Source: Shimia sp. (GTDB lineage Bacteria; Pseudomonadota; Alphaproteobacteria; Rhodobacterales; Rhodobacteraceae). Taken from it: 64,000 nucleotides of DNA. Of this stretch, positions 27,594 to 36,772 are shown piece by piece; position 1 is the stretch's first letter; each line of letters begins with the position of its first letter. Where the stretch lies: NCBI RefSeq assembly GCF_022448905.1, contig NZ_JAKVCW010000006.1, forward strand, positions 228,457 to 292,456, in the 5' to 3' direction. The notes below the pieces were generated by a model. That model made no database searches, had not been told where the DNA came from, and was given only the letters and a program-made list of their open reading frames with translations. The translations under genes and the position numbers were made by a program.

Positions 27594-28097
27594 ATGCCGG
27601 CTGTGTCGTTTTCCCATATTGGCATCACCGTGCCCGATCTGGATCGGGCGGTTGAGTTTTATACCAAAGCCTTTGATCTCTACCTGTTGATGCCGCCTGC
27701 CGAGGTTTTGCAGGACAACAGTGCGATTGGCGAGATGTGTGATGATGTGTTTGGCGCAGGATGGGGGCGGTTTCGGATTGCGCATCTGTCCACTGGCGAT
27801 GGGGTGGGCATTGAGCTGTTTGAGTTTCCCAAGACCGACGACAGCAAGCCGCCGTTTGATTATTGGAAACCGGGGATTTTTCACTTTTGCCTGCAAGACA
27901 GCGATCTTGAGGAGCGTGTGAAGCGCATTGAGGCGCTGGGCGGGAAACAGCGGATGCAACAGGTGCGCTACTACTATCCGGATCAGAAGCCCTATCGCAT
28001 GGTCTATTGTGAGGATCCGTTTGGCAATCTGGTGGAACTCTACAGTCATTCCTATGAGCTGACCTATTCCTCGGGCGCCTACTCCGACGATGCTTGA
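27594..28097 (+). CDS. VOC (glyoxalase/bleomycin resistance) family protein
   Basis: The 167-residue protein has two beta-alpha-beta3 halves. Candidate metal ligands at the usual places are His8 (FSHIGITV), Glu74 (GIELFEF), His97 (IFHFCL) and Glu148 (NLVELYSHS), so it is probably a metal-dependent lyase, isomerase or dioxygenase. The substrate is unknown. Confidence 0.87.
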   Translation: MPAVSFSHIGITVPDLDRAVEFYTKAFDLYLLMPPAEVLQDNSAIGEMCDDVFGAGWGRFRIAHLSTGDGVGIELFEFPKTDDSKPPFDYWKPGIFHFCLQDSDLEERVKRIEALGGKQRMQQVRYYYPDQKPYRMVYCEDPFGNLVELYSHSYELTYSSGAYSDDA

Positions 28098-28149
28098 CCT
28101 CTGAGCGTGTCCGTGGTGAAGCAAGCGCCACAGAACACGCGGAGGCCAA

Positions 28150-28827
28150 ATGCGGCTCAAACTGGTGATTTTTGATGTGGATGGCACGCTGGTGGATAGC
28201 CAGGGGCTGATTGTCGAAGCGATGAACCTTGCCTTTGACGGTGAGGGATTGGCGCCGCCAAGCCGCGAAGACACGCTGTCGATTGTGGGGCTTTCGCTGG
28301 ATATGGCGATGTTCAAGCTACTGCCAGAGGCGGATGCCGCGCTGCGGGTACGTTTGGTGGACGGCTATAAGCAGGGATACATGCATCGGCGCGCAGAGAC
28401 AGGTGTGGCCCAGTCATCGCCGTTCTTTGCCGGTGCACGCGATGTTTTGGAGCGGCTGCGAGCGCAGGACGATGTGCTGCTGGGCGTGGCCACGGGCAAG
28501 TCGCGGCGCGGGCTCGACAAGTTGATTGAAGGTCATGGCTTGCAGGGCATGTTTGTCACCACGCAGGTGGCCGATGACCATCCGTCCAAACCACATCCGT
28601 CGATGATCACAACAGCGCTGGCGGAAACCGGTGTGGATGCGCGGGATGCGTTGATGATTGGCGACACAAGTTACGACATGGAGATGGCCGCCGCCGCCGG
28701 TGTGGCTGGCATTGGTGTGGGGTGGGGCTATCACGCGCGGGATGCGCTGGGCGCAGCTCATCGTATCGTTGAGGATTTTGCGGCGTTGGAAAATGCGCTG
28801 ACACAGATTTGGGAGGGTCAGCCATGA
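28150..28827 (+). CDS. HAD-IA family phosphatase
   Basis: The 225-residue protein has motif I FDVDGTLVDS (nucleophile Asp9), motif II VATGKSR, and motif IV IGDTSYDMEMA, with an alpha-helical cap between. It is a phosphoglycolate-phosphatase-like hydrolase; the substrate is unproven. It is followed with a four-base overlap by the ATP12 gene, the usual order in Roseobacters. Confidence 0.92.
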   Translation: MRLKLVIFDVDGTLVDSQGLIVEAMNLAFDGEGLAPPSREDTLSIVGLSLDMAMFKLLPEADAALRVRLVDGYKQGYMHRRAETGVAQSSPFFAGARDVLERLRAQDDVLLGVATGKSRRGLDKLIEGHGLQGMFVTTQVADDHPSKPHPSMITTALAETGVDARDALMIGDTSYDMEMAAAAGVAGIGVGWGYHARDALGAAHRIVEDFAALENALTQIWEGQP

Positions 28828-29534
28828 GCGAATGGGCCAAGAAACGATTTTGGAAAGAGACAACCTATGAGGCCACAGAAGGCGGTTACAAAGTGTTGTT
28901 GGACGGGCGCGGCGTAAAAACCCCGGCCAAGGCGCCGCTGGTTGTGCCCACCGAGGCGATGGCCAAGGCTGTTGTGGAAGAGTGGGATGCGCAGGACGAG
29001 AAAATCGATCCGAGTACCATGCCGGTTACCCGCTCGGTGAATGCGGCCATCGACAAGGTTGCGGTGCAGCACGGTGAAGTGGCGGATATGTTGGCGGAGT
29101 ACGGTGGCAGCGATTTGGTCTGTTATCGCGCCACAACTCCCGAAGAGTTGATCGCCCGTCAGGCGGCGGCCTGGGACCCGCTTCTGGACTGGGCCGCAGA
29201 GACTTTTAACGCCCGATTGAAGCCGGTTGCCGGGGTGATGTTTGAAGCGCAGGACGCTGACGCGCTAAGCAAGCTTAGCGAGAAAACACACGGCTTTGAC
29301 AACTTCGAGTTGGCCGCGTTCCATGATCTGGTGGGCATCTCCGGATCGCTGATCATCGGATTCGCCGCAACCTGTGATTTGCACCCGATCGAAACGCTTT
29401 GGGAACTCTCCCGAATCGACGAGCAATGGCAGGAAGATCAGTGGGGACGCGACGAGGACGCCGCAGAAGAAGCGGAGAAGAAAAGGCAAGCGTTTATGCA
29501 CGCTTACACCTTCTACAAGCTGAGCAAAGACTGA
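28824..29534 (+). CDS. ATP12-family chaperone for F1-ATPase assembly
   Basis: The 236-residue protein shows the ATP12 pattern: YKVLLDGRGVKTPAKAPL, LPTEAMAKAVVEEWDAQ-like helix, and DLVCYRA, then WDPLLDWA. In mitochondria Atp12 guards the alpha subunit of F1 during assembly, and the bacterial version presumably does the same. The start at 28824 overlaps the HAD stop. Confidence 0.92.
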   Translation: MSEWAKKRFWKETTYEATEGGYKVLLDGRGVKTPAKAPLVVPTEAMAKAVVEEWDAQDEKIDPSTMPVTRSVNAAIDKVAVQHGEVADMLAEYGGSDLVCYRATTPEELIARQAAAWDPLLDWAAETFNARLKPVAGVMFEAQDADALSKLSEKTHGFDNFELAAFHDLVGISGSLIIGFAATCDLHPIETLWELSRIDEQWQEDQWGRDEDAAEEAEKKRQAFMHAYTFYKLSKD

Positions 29535-29555
29535 GCGTTTTGCATGTAAAACAAG

Positions 29556-29609
29556 GTCAAGAGGCTGATAGCGCAAGCATTGATAGTATTGCGTGATGGA
29601 CCTCTTGAC
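29556..29609. promoter_or_regulatory. Long nested inverted repeat upstream of aapJ
   Basis: GTCAAGAGG (29556-29564) and CCTCTTGAC (29601-29609) are perfect inverted repeats, with a nested CGCAA/TTGCG stem inside. It may be a transcript-end hairpin for the ATP12 gene or a regulatory structure for aapJQMP. Confidence 0.45.
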
Positions 29610-29734
29610 GTTTGGCGATGAATGCGACCAAACTGAACACCGATGTGAGGGGGGTGTAATCTCTGATCATCTACTTTCGGTCTAACAGGACCAAAAACCA
29701 CCCGGGATAGGGTGGACAACAGGAAGAGGTAAAA

Positions 29735-30751
29735 ATGAAAAAATCCGTAGTTTTCGGTGCACTGACAGTTGCTGGCCTGGCGGCCGGTGCAGCTGCTGCT
29801 GGCACGCTTGACGATGTTAAAGCGCGCGGCAAGCTGAACTGTGGTGTGACCACCGGTCTGGTTGGCTTCGCGGCACCTGACGCAAACGGCGAATGGATGG
29901 GGTTCGACGTTGGTGTGTGCCGTGCAGTGGCAGCCGCTGTACTGGGCGACCCGAAAGCGGTCGAGTTTGTTCCGACCACCGGTAAGACCCGCTTCACCGC
30001 GCTGGCTTCCGGCGAGATCGACATGCTGGCACGTAACACCACATGGACATTCTCCCGTGACGTAGACCTGAAGTTCACCTTTGTTGGCGTGAACTACTAT
30101 GACGGTCAGGGCTTCATGGTTCCAAAAGAACTGGGTGTGTCCTCCGCGAAAGAACTGGACGGCGCAACCGTTTGTATCCAAACCGGTACCACCACCGAGC
30201 TGAACCTGGCGGATTTCTTCCGTTCCAACAACATCAGCTACGAGCCGGTTCCAATCGAAACCAACGCAGAAGCTCAGCAGCAGTATCTGGCAGGCGCATG
30301 TGACGTGTACACCACCGACGCATCCGGTCTGGCGGCGACACGTGCGACCTTCGAAGATCCATCTGCGCACGTTCTGCTGCCAGAAATCATCTCCAAAGAG
30401 CCTCTGGGCCCACTGGTGCGTCACGGCGACGACAACTGGGGTGACGTGGTTCGCTGGTCCCTGAACGCTCTGATCACTGCAGAAGAGCTGGGTGTGACCT
30501 CCGCAAACATCGGTGAGATGGCTGCAGGCACCAACAACCCAGAAATCAACCGTCTGCTCGGCACCGAAGGCAACCTGGGCGAGATGCTCGGCCTGAGCGC
30601 TGACTGGGGCAAAAACGCTGTAATGGCGGGCGGCAACTACGGTGAGCTGTTTGAAGGCAACATCGGTGAATCCACTCCGATCGGTCTGGCCCGTGGCCTG
30701 AACGCTCAGTGGACCGACGGCGGCCTGATCTACTCCCCGCCCTTCCGCTAA
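29735..30751 (+). CDS. aapJ: General L-amino-acid ABC transporter, periplasmic binding protein
   Basis: The 338-residue protein starts with a signal peptide (VVFGALTVAGLAAGAAAAG) and then the family-3 solute-binding fold: LDDVKARGKLNCGVTTGLVG, GFDVGVCRAVAAAV, and RFTALASGEIDMLARNTTWT. AapJ binds many L-amino acids for import. AGGAAGAGG precedes the ATG. It is followed by an intercistronic terminator before the permeases. Confidence 0.95.
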   Translation: MKKSVVFGALTVAGLAAGAAAAGTLDDVKARGKLNCGVTTGLVGFAAPDANGEWMGFDVGVCRAVAAAVLGDPKAVEFVPTTGKTRFTALASGEIDMLARNTTWTFSRDVDLKFTFVGVNYYDGQGFMVPKELGVSSAKELDGATVCIQTGTTTELNLADFFRSNNISYEPVPIETNAEAQQQYLAGACDVYTTDASGLAATRATFEDPSAHVLLPEIISKEPLGPLVRHGDDNWGDVVRWSLNALITAEELGVTSANIGEMAAGTNNPEINRLLGTEGNLGEMLGLSADWGKNAVMAGGNYGELFEGNIGESTPIGLARGLNAQWTDGGLIYSPPFR

Positions 30752-30762
30752 ACACATCACGG

Positions 30763-30791
30763 AAAGGGCGCGGTTCATACCGCGCCCTTTT
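30763..30791 (+). terminator. Intercistronic terminator between aapJ and aapQ
   Basis: AAAGGGCGCGG (30763-30773) pairs perfectly with CCGCGCCCTTT (30780-30790) around TTCATA. Partial termination here would give excess binding protein over the permeases, as in many ABC operons. Confidence 0.8.
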
Positions 30792-30873
30792 CGCATTGAA
30801 GACCCACAACAATAATCGGCCATGGCGCAACGACGCCCATAATTAACCGGCCGACGAACGGGGAAGATCCTAT

Positions 30874-32106
30874 ATGACCACTCTGACCGACCCTCCCAAG
30901 GAGTCGTTCCGGCTGTCTATGCTGATCAACGATACGCGCTATCGCTCGTTGACGTTCCAAGCAATTGCAGCCGTCGCTCTGGCGCTGGCGATTTGGTATC
31001 TGGGCAACAACCTTATCCAGAACCTTCGGGCCGCCGGCCTCAATATTTCTTACAGTTTTCTCGGCGATCCAGCTGGTTATGACATCAACCAGCGTCTTGT
31101 CGAATATGACAGCCAATCCAGCCATGCGCGCGCCGCGCTTGTCGGTGTTCTGAACACTATTCTGGTGGCGTTTCTGGCCTGTGTCACCGCGACCATATTT
31201 GGTGTGATCGCCGGTGTTCTGCGCCTGTCCAACAACTGGATCGTGTCCAAGTTGATGGCCGTCTACGTGGAAATCTTCCGCAACATTCCGGTGCTGATCT
31301 GGATCATCATCATCTTCACCATCATGACCGCGGTCATGCCTGGACCACGCGAGTTCCGGGGCGACAACGCGACGTCGAGCATGGTGCTGGACCTGTTTGC
31401 CTTCACCAACCGGGGTGTCTACATCCCGATGCCGTTCTTTGAGAACGGGCTGTTTGGCAGTGCAACGCTGAACTGGGTTCTGGTGCTGCTGGTTGCGGCT
31501 GGGTCGTGGTACGCGGTGCGGACCAACAACGCCCGGGCCGCGAATGTGCAGGCTGAGACCGGTGTGCGTCCTAAGACACTATGGATCAACCTGGCGATCT
31601 GGCTGGTGCCGTTTATTGCCTTGATGTTCATCATGGGTCTGAGCTGGGAAGTGCCGGAACTGAAAGGCTTTAACTTCAAAGGCGGCATCAAAGTTGGCGG
31701 TCCTCTGATCGCGCTGTGGTTTGCGTTGTCGATCTACACCGGTGCCTTCATTGCGGAAAACGTGCGTGCTGGTATTCAGGCTGTGTCTAAAGGCCAGACC
31801 GAGGCGGCCTCTGCACTGGGTTTGCGCCCTCGTCGCGTGATGAACCTCGTGATCCTGCCACAGGCTTTGCGGGTGATCATTCCGCCGTTGATCTCTCAGT
31901 ATCTGAACATCACTAAGAACTCCTCTCTGGCGATTGCCGTGGGCTATGCGGATATCACCGCGACGCTGGGGGGCATTACGCTCAACCAGACCGGCCGCGC
32001 GATTGAATGTGTGCTCCTGCTGATGTTGTTCTATCTCACCGCGTCGTTGCTCATCTCTATGGCGATGAACGTCTACAACGCATCCGTTAAGTTGAAGGAG
32101 CGCTGA
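30874..32106 (+). CDS. aapQ: General L-amino-acid ABC transporter permease
   Basis: The 410-residue inner-membrane protein has a larger-than-usual N-terminal part and the His/Glu/Gln permease motif EAASALGLRPRRVMNLVILPQALR near 310-335, which docks on the ATPase. It pairs with AapM. Confidence 0.94.
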   Translation: MTTLTDPPKESFRLSMLINDTRYRSLTFQAIAAVALALAIWYLGNNLIQNLRAAGLNISYSFLGDPAGYDINQRLVEYDSQSSHARAALVGVLNTILVAFLACVTATIFGVIAGVLRLSNNWIVSKLMAVYVEIFRNIPVLIWIIIIFTIMTAVMPGPREFRGDNATSSMVLDLFAFTNRGVYIPMPFFENGLFGSATLNWVLVLLVAAGSWYAVRTNNARAANVQAETGVRPKTLWINLAIWLVPFIALMFIMGLSWEVPELKGFNFKGGIKVGGPLIALWFALSIYTGAFIAENVRAGIQAVSKGQTEAASALGLRPRRVMNLVILPQALRVIIPPLISQYLNITKNSSLAIAVGYADITATLGGITLNQTGRAIECVLLLMLFYLTASLLISMAMNVYNASVKLKER

Positions 32107-32107
32107 G

Positions 32108-33403
32108 ATGTCTGATCAAAACAACAACTCCATCGCTTTTGTCGCCACCGAAACCATCCCGGAAAGCCCGCCCCCGGCGCGTGAGACCGGTGTGGTGAAA
32201 TGGATGCGGGAGAACCTGTTCTCCTCTATTCCGAACAGCATCCTGACAATTGTGGCGCTGCTACTGATCTATTCGGTGCTGAAAAACACGTTGCCGTGGA
32301 TTTTCAACGGCCTTTGGACCACCTCGTCTCTCGCGGAATGTCGGGAGATTCTGGACGGCACCACAGGCGCCTGTTTCTCGGTGCTGACCGAGCGTTGGAA
32401 CCAGCTGATCTATGGGTTCAAATACCCGGTGGATGAATACTGGCGTCCAAATGTGGCCTTTGTGCTGATGCTGGTCGCCATTGCGCCGGTCTTGTTCTTT
32501 GACCTGCCGCGCAAGCTGTTGATCTTCACTGCGCTCTATCCGTTTGTGGCCTTTTGGCTGATCTGGGGTGGCACCATTCTCGCACCGCTGGTTGCGTTGG
32601 TTGGCTTTGTCGCTGCGGGCGCGTTTTTCCAGAAATTCGGTCGCAACAACTTTGCTCTTGGCTTCTTTGGAGCCGTGGTCATTGCGTTGATCATCTGGGC
32701 GCTTGGCGGGGCGATGATTCCGGAAGGTGCGTCTGACAGCGCATTGCTGCCGGCTGTGCCGAGCCGCGACCTTGGTGGCTTTATGCTCAACATGATGCTG
32801 GGTCTGACCTGTGTGTCGTTGTCGGTGCCGCTGGGGATTGCCTTGGCGTTGGGCCGTCAGTCTGACATGCCGCTGATCAAAGGCATCTGCGTTGTCTTCA
32901 TCGAATTTGTGCGGGGGGTTCCGCTGATCACGCTGTTGTTTGTGGCGTCGGTCATGCTGTCCTACTTCTTCCCGCCGGATGCGACGGTGGACCTGTTCCT
33001 GCGGGTTGTGATCATGATCACGCTGTTCTCGGCGGCCTATATTGCCGAGGTGGTACGGGGTGGTCTCGCCGCGTTGCCAAAAGGGCAGTATGAGGCGGCT
33101 GACAGCCTTGGGCTGGACTATCCGCAGGCGATGCGTCTGATCATTCTGCCGCAAGCGTTGAAGATCTCGATTCCGGGTATCGTGAACGTGGCGGTGGGCT
33201 TGTTCAAGGACACAACCCTCGTGTCGGTCATCTCGATGTTCGACCTCGTGGGGATGATCCGTGGGCCGATCCTCGCATCTACCGAATGGAACGGCGTTTA
33301 CTGGGAACTTTTCGGCTTTGCCGCCGCCCTGTTCTTCGTCGTTTGCTACGGCATCTCTCAATATTCCCAGTGGCTTGAGCGCAAGCTGCACAAAGGCCAC
33401 TAA
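32108..33403 (+). CDS. aapM: General L-amino-acid ABC transporter permease
   Basis: The 431-residue membrane protein is the second channel subunit. The ATPase-docking loop is EAADSLGLDYPQAMRLIILPQ, preceded by ...VPLITLLFVASVMLSYFFP. It begins two bases after aapQ ends and is followed 15 bases later by aapP. Confidence 0.94.
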   Translation: MSDQNNNSIAFVATETIPESPPPARETGVVKWMRENLFSSIPNSILTIVALLLIYSVLKNTLPWIFNGLWTTSSLAECREILDGTTGACFSVLTERWNQLIYGFKYPVDEYWRPNVAFVLMLVAIAPVLFFDLPRKLLIFTALYPFVAFWLIWGGTILAPLVALVGFVAAGAFFQKFGRNNFALGFFGAVVIALIIWALGGAMIPEGASDSALLPAVPSRDLGGFMLNMMLGLTCVSLSVPLGIALALGRQSDMPLIKGICVVFIEFVRGVPLITLLFVASVMLSYFFPPDATVDLFLRVVIMITLFSAAYIAEVVRGGLAALPKGQYEAADSLGLDYPQAMRLIILPQALKISIPGIVNVAVGLFKDTTLVSVISMFDLVGMIRGPILASTEWNGVYWELFGFAAALFFVVCYGISQYSQWLERKLHKGH

Positions 33404-33418
33404 GAAGGAGTTCACAAT

Positions 33419-34210
33419 ATGTCTGAACTTATGTCTGATCGCGAAATCGACCGCTCCAAGATGCATGTGGGCAGCGAAGTCGCTATTCAAATCTCCAACA
33501 TGAACAAGTGGTACGGGTCTTTCCACGTGCTGCGCGACATCAACCTGACCGTCAATGAAGGTGAGCGGATCGTGATTGCGGGGCCATCCGGCTCCGGTAA
33601 ATCGACCCTGATCCGCTGTATCAACCGTCTGGAAGAGCACCAGTCGGGCGACATCATCGTGGATGGTACCGAGCTGTCCAACGACCTCAAGAACATCGAC
33701 AAGATCCGGTCCGAGGTTGGCATGTGCTTCCAGCACTTCAACCTGTTCCCGCATCTGACGATCCTTGAGAACTGTACGCTGGCGCCGATCTGGGTGCGCA
33801 AAACACCCAAGAAAGAAGCCGAAGAGATCGCGATGCACTTCCTTGAGAAGGTGAAGATCCCGGATCAGGCTCTGAAGTATCCAGGTCAGTTGTCCGGTGG
33901 TCAGCAGCAGCGTGTGGCGATTGCCCGTTCGCTGTGCATGAAGCCGCGCATCATGCTGTTTGACGAACCAACCTCGGCGCTTGACCCGGAGATGATCAAA
34001 GAGGTGCTCGACACCATGATCGAACTGGCGGAAGAGGGCATGACCATGCTCTGCGTGACCCACGAGATGGGCTTTGCCCGTCAGGTGGCGAACCGTGTGA
34101 TCTTCATGGACCAGGGCCAGATCGTGGAGCAGAACGAACCGGAAGAGTTCTTCAACAACCCGAAGAGCGAACGGACCCAGTTGTTCCTGAGCCAGATTCT
34201 GGGTCACTGA
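33419..34210 (+). CDS. aapP: General L-amino-acid ABC transporter ATPase
   Basis: The 263-residue ATPase has Walker [10 protein letters not shown] (55-63), signature LSGGQQQR (158-165) and Walker B ending [10 protein letters not shown] (181-190), as in the HisP/GlnQ group. AAGGAG lies 8 bases upstream of the ATG. It energises AapJQM. Confidence 0.96.
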   Translation: MSELMSDREIDRSKMHVGSEVAIQISNMNKWYGSFHVLRDINLTVNEGERIVIAGPSGSGKSTLIRCINRLEEHQSGDIIVDGTELSNDLKNIDKIRSEVGMCFQHFNLFPHLTILENCTLAPIWVRKTPKKEAEEIAMHFLEKVKIPDQALKYPGQLSGGQQQRVAIARSLCMKPRIMLFDEPTSALDPEMIKEVLDTMIELAEEGMTMLCVTHEMGFARQVANRVIFMDQGQIVEQNEPEEFFNNPKSERTQLFLSQILGH

Positions 34211-34231
34211 TCCCGAACACAGATCAAAAAG

Positions 34232-34257
34232 AAGGCCGGGCATTTGCCCGGCCTTTT
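34232..34257 (+). terminator. Terminator of the aap operon
   Basis: AAGGCCGGGC (34232-34241) pairs with GCCCGGCCTT (34246-34255) with loop ATTT and a T run. It may also serve the convergent DUF411 gene. Confidence 0.85.
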
Positions 34258-34261
34258 GCGT

Positions 34262-34711
34262 TTAGCTATGGCTTTCAAACACTTCTGTACGGCCATCTGG
34301 ATGGATCAGCAGGGTGTCATAAGGCTCGACCTCGCCGCCCACTTCCATGCCGGGAGAGCCCATGGGCATACTCGGCACAGTGATGCCACGTGCACTGGGG
34401 CGCTCGGCGAGAAGACGGCGAATGTCGGATGCCGGTACGTGGCCCTCAACAAGATAGCCGTCGATCAAGCCTGTGTGGCAAGAGGAGGTCTCATCCGTCA
34501 GGCCCAGGCGGGCTTTGATGTCCCAGAGCTGTTCATCCGGGATTGCGTGGCTCTCGACAATGAACCCTTCCGCGCGCAGGTGGTCTTCCCAAGCACCACA
34601 GCAGCCGCAAGTAGGGGATTTTACAACCTTGATGGTAGGGGTGTCGGCCATGGCGGGAAGACTGGCGAGAGGCAGGCTGGCGGCGGCCAGCAGAAAGGCG
34701 CGGCGGTGCAT
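34262..34711 (-). CDS. DUF411 metal-binding periplasmic protein
   Basis: The 149-residue protein has a signal peptide (MHRRAFLLAAASLPLASLPA) and the DUF411 hallmark CGCC at 35-38 (SPTCGCCGAWEDHL), plus SCHTGLIDGYLVEGHVP and PSMPMGSPGME. The family is often linked with copper handling and the conserved Cys/Met/His residues support metal binding. AAGGAG precedes the ATG at 34711. It is the distal gene of a minus-strand run. Confidence 0.88.
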   Translation of the reverse strand: MHRRAFLLAAASLPLASLPAMADTPTIKVVKSPTCGCCGAWEDHLRAEGFIVESHAIPDEQLWDIKARLGLTDETSSCHTGLIDGYLVEGHVPASDIRRLLAERPSARGITVPSMPMGSPGMEVGGEVEPYDTLLIHPDGRTEVFESHS

Positions 34712-34777
34712 GAGGGGCTCCTTGTTTGGCGTTGTTGGACAGATAGGCACCAGCAAACGGTGGCGCAATGCGCTGGA

Positions 34778-35293
34778 TCAAGTGGCGTCTTCTTGCGCAG
34801 CGATGACCTCGCGGGGGATTGCGAAGTCTATCACTGTGCCTTGCGAGAATTTCACGTCGGACCAGCTGTGGAGATCAAAGTGAAACACGGTGGTGGCGCA
34901 GGTGGGATAGTCCGAGAAGCGCGGGTCGCTGGCCTGATTTTGGGCCAGCATTTCAGCGAAGTAGGCGATGCCCGGGTTGTGCCCCAGCATCAGGATGGTG
35001 TTGGCCTCTGCGGTTTGCAGAACATGCAGCATGACGTCCGCACCGGCGTGATAGAGGGCATCCTCGTAGCGGGTTGTGGCCGCAGTGATGCCTAGTCGGG
35101 CATAGGTCTCGCGGGTGCGTTCTGCGGTGGAGCAGAGCAGCTCCTCAGGCAAATAGTCGTTGTCTTTGAGCCACTTGCCCATCGCGGCGGCGGAGGTGCG
35201 GCCGCGTGCGTTGAGAGGGCGGGCGTGATCCGGTTGCATGAAGTCGTCCCAGCTTGATTTGGCGTGGCGCATCAGGATCAGGGTACGGCTCAT
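34778..35293 (-). CDS. Histidine phosphatase superfamily protein (SixA-like)
   Basis: The 171-residue protein has the catalytic RHAKS at residues 9-13 (nucleophile His10) and the second His in LMLGHNPGI. SixA-type enzymes dephosphorylate His residues of signalling phosphotransfer proteins, but many relatives act on small molecules. The start overlaps the end of the Fe-S protein gene by four bases. Confidence 0.87.
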   Translation of the reverse strand: MSRTLILMRHAKSSWDDFMQPDHARPLNARGRTSAAAMGKWLKDNDYLPEELLCSTAERTRETYARLGITAATTRYEDALYHAGADVMLHVLQTAEANTILMLGHNPGIAYFAEMLAQNQASDPRFSDYPTCATTVFHFDLHSWSDVKFSQGTVIDFAIPREVIAAQEDAT

Positions 35294-35916
35294 GGATGAA
35301 AGGACCTCATATGTAAGGCGGATTGCGCGTCGGTGCGCTCGGCTTTGCCTGAGTGTGGACAGGCGCGGCGGGCAATGCAACCGCGGGACATGCAGTCGGA
35401 GCCTTCTTGGGTGTCCAAGAAGGCGTGGCAAGCAGCGACCTTGTAGCCGGTTTCTGCGCTGAGCGCGTCCACCGGACAGGTCGTGGTGCAGGGGGCCTTA
35501 CAGGTGAGGCAGGGAGAGGGCATATCCTGCTGAGGTAAAGGGATTTCTGTCGGCAAGATCAGCGCCCCACGTAGGGAGATCATCAGGCCCACTTCGGGGT
35601 GCACCATCATGCCGACGGGGCTTTGGAAGAACGGTCCGCTGTCCAAGGCCCAACGAATGAACGGCGGATAGGGCGGGCCGTCGGAGGGGAATTGGCATGT
35701 TCCGCCAAACTCGTGGGCGAGATTGCCAACCACCCGTTTGGACCACCGGTCGACTGGATGCTTTTCACCGTCCAGATATTCTGGCGACGCGCTAAATGCG
35801 GCCCAAAAAGCCGGGCCGGTGCCAAAGAGCACAATGGTTTTGCCGTCCTCATGCAGCGCCCCCATGGTGAGCAGGCCCGCGTTTGCGGCGGCAGCTTGGA
35901 TGGCGTCCAGCGTCAT
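35290..35916 (-). CDS. Iron-sulfur (ferredoxin-like) protein
   Basis: The 208-residue protein has no signal peptide. Near its C-terminus it carries PCLTCKAPCTTTCPVDAL and then DCMSRGCIARRACP, a Cys pattern for two iron-sulfur clusters resembling the end of QueG-type proteins. The N-terminal ~130 residues have no clear domain. Its function is unknown. It overlaps by four bases the genes on both sides. Confidence 0.78.
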   Translation of the reverse strand: MTLDAIQAAAANAGLLTMGALHEDGKTIVLFGTGPAFWAAFSASPEYLDGEKHPVDRWSKRVVGNLAHEFGGTCQFPSDGPPYPPFIRWALDSGPFFQSPVGMMVHPEVGLMISLRGALILPTEIPLPQQDMPSPCLTCKAPCTTTCPVDALSAETGYKVAACHAFLDTQEGSDCMSRGCIARRACPHSGKAERTDAQSALHMRSFHP

Positions 35917-36707
35917 TTTGCACGGAAGGGGAGGCGCAGGCTCCAGGAAAGTTTGGTGGGGCGGGTATCTTGCCACTCTAATCCGATGGTCATCTCATTA
36001 TGTCCTGCACGGGGTTGCGCGATATAGGTTCCCAGCGCGCGGTCCCAGATCGACAGGGCAAAGCCATAGTTGCTGTCGTGCTCGTCCCGAAGCACCGAAT
36101 GATGCACACGATGCATGTCGGGTGTGACCAAAACAAGCCGGATCAAACGGTCGAGTTTGGCGGGCAGGTGGATGTTGGCGTGGTTGAACAACGCGGTGCC
36201 GTTGAGCAGGATTTCAAACACCAGCACGGCCAGCGCGGCAGGACCAAGCAGATAGATCAGGCTGATTTTGAGCCCCATCGACAGCGCAATTTCCACCGGA
36301 TGGAAGCGAATGGCGGTGGTGACATCAAAGTCTGGATCCGCGTGGTGCACCCGATGCAGGCGCCACAGGAGCGGGACTTTGTGGGTGATAAGGTGTTGCA
36401 ACCAAATGGCAAAATCCAGGATCAGGATTGCCAAAATGAACTCAATTGCGACGGGGAGGTGCAAGATGTTGAACAGACCCCAGCCGTTGGATTGGGCATC
36501 AGAGGCCGCGCCGACGGCGAGCAAGGGCAAAGCGATGGCCAGGGCGCGAAGGGTTAAGGTGTTGAGGGCAGACAGCCCCCAGTTGGTCATCCAGCGGCGG
36601 GATTTGGACCAGTTCAACGGTCGACGTGGGGCCAACGTTTCGATCCCAGCGAGTAGGATGAAGAGGCCAAAGAAAACGCTCAGGCGGATCAGAAGCTCGT
36701 GTTGCAT
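35913..36707 (-). CDS. Sterol desaturase / fatty-acid-hydroxylase-fold membrane protein
   Basis: The 264-residue protein has about four to six membrane spans and the His boxes of the di-iron hydroxylase fold: WLQHLITHKVPLLWRLHRVHH, and DMHRVHHS with a further NHANIH. It probably inserts oxygen into a lipid substrate, and the Fe-S protein next to it could supply electrons. ATG at 36707 lacks a strong ribosome site; the frame extends to 36737. Confidence 0.85.
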   Translation of the reverse strand: MQHELLIRLSVFFGLFILLAGIETLAPRRPLNWSKSRRWMTNWGLSALNTLTLRALAIALPLLAVGAASDAQSNGWGLFNILHLPVAIEFILAILILDFAIWLQHLITHKVPLLWRLHRVHHADPDFDVTTAIRFHPVEIALSMGLKISLIYLLGPAALAVLVFEILLNGTALFNHANIHLPAKLDRLIRLVLVTPDMHRVHHSVLRDEHDSNYGFALSIWDRALGTYIAQPRAGHNEMTIGLEWQDTRPTKLSWSLRLPFRAK

Positions 36708-36772
36708 TAAGAGGCATCCATAGTGGTGGCCTCTCAATATATTTATTTTTCAGAATGTGAAAAGGGGCGGTG

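Noticed and set aside
32261..34243. A 660-codon open frame antisense to aapM and aapP
   Set aside because: It lies exactly opposite two well-supported transporter genes, its composition (His/Arg/Gln rich) is what the reverse strand of GC-rich genes gives, and it has no recognisable domain.
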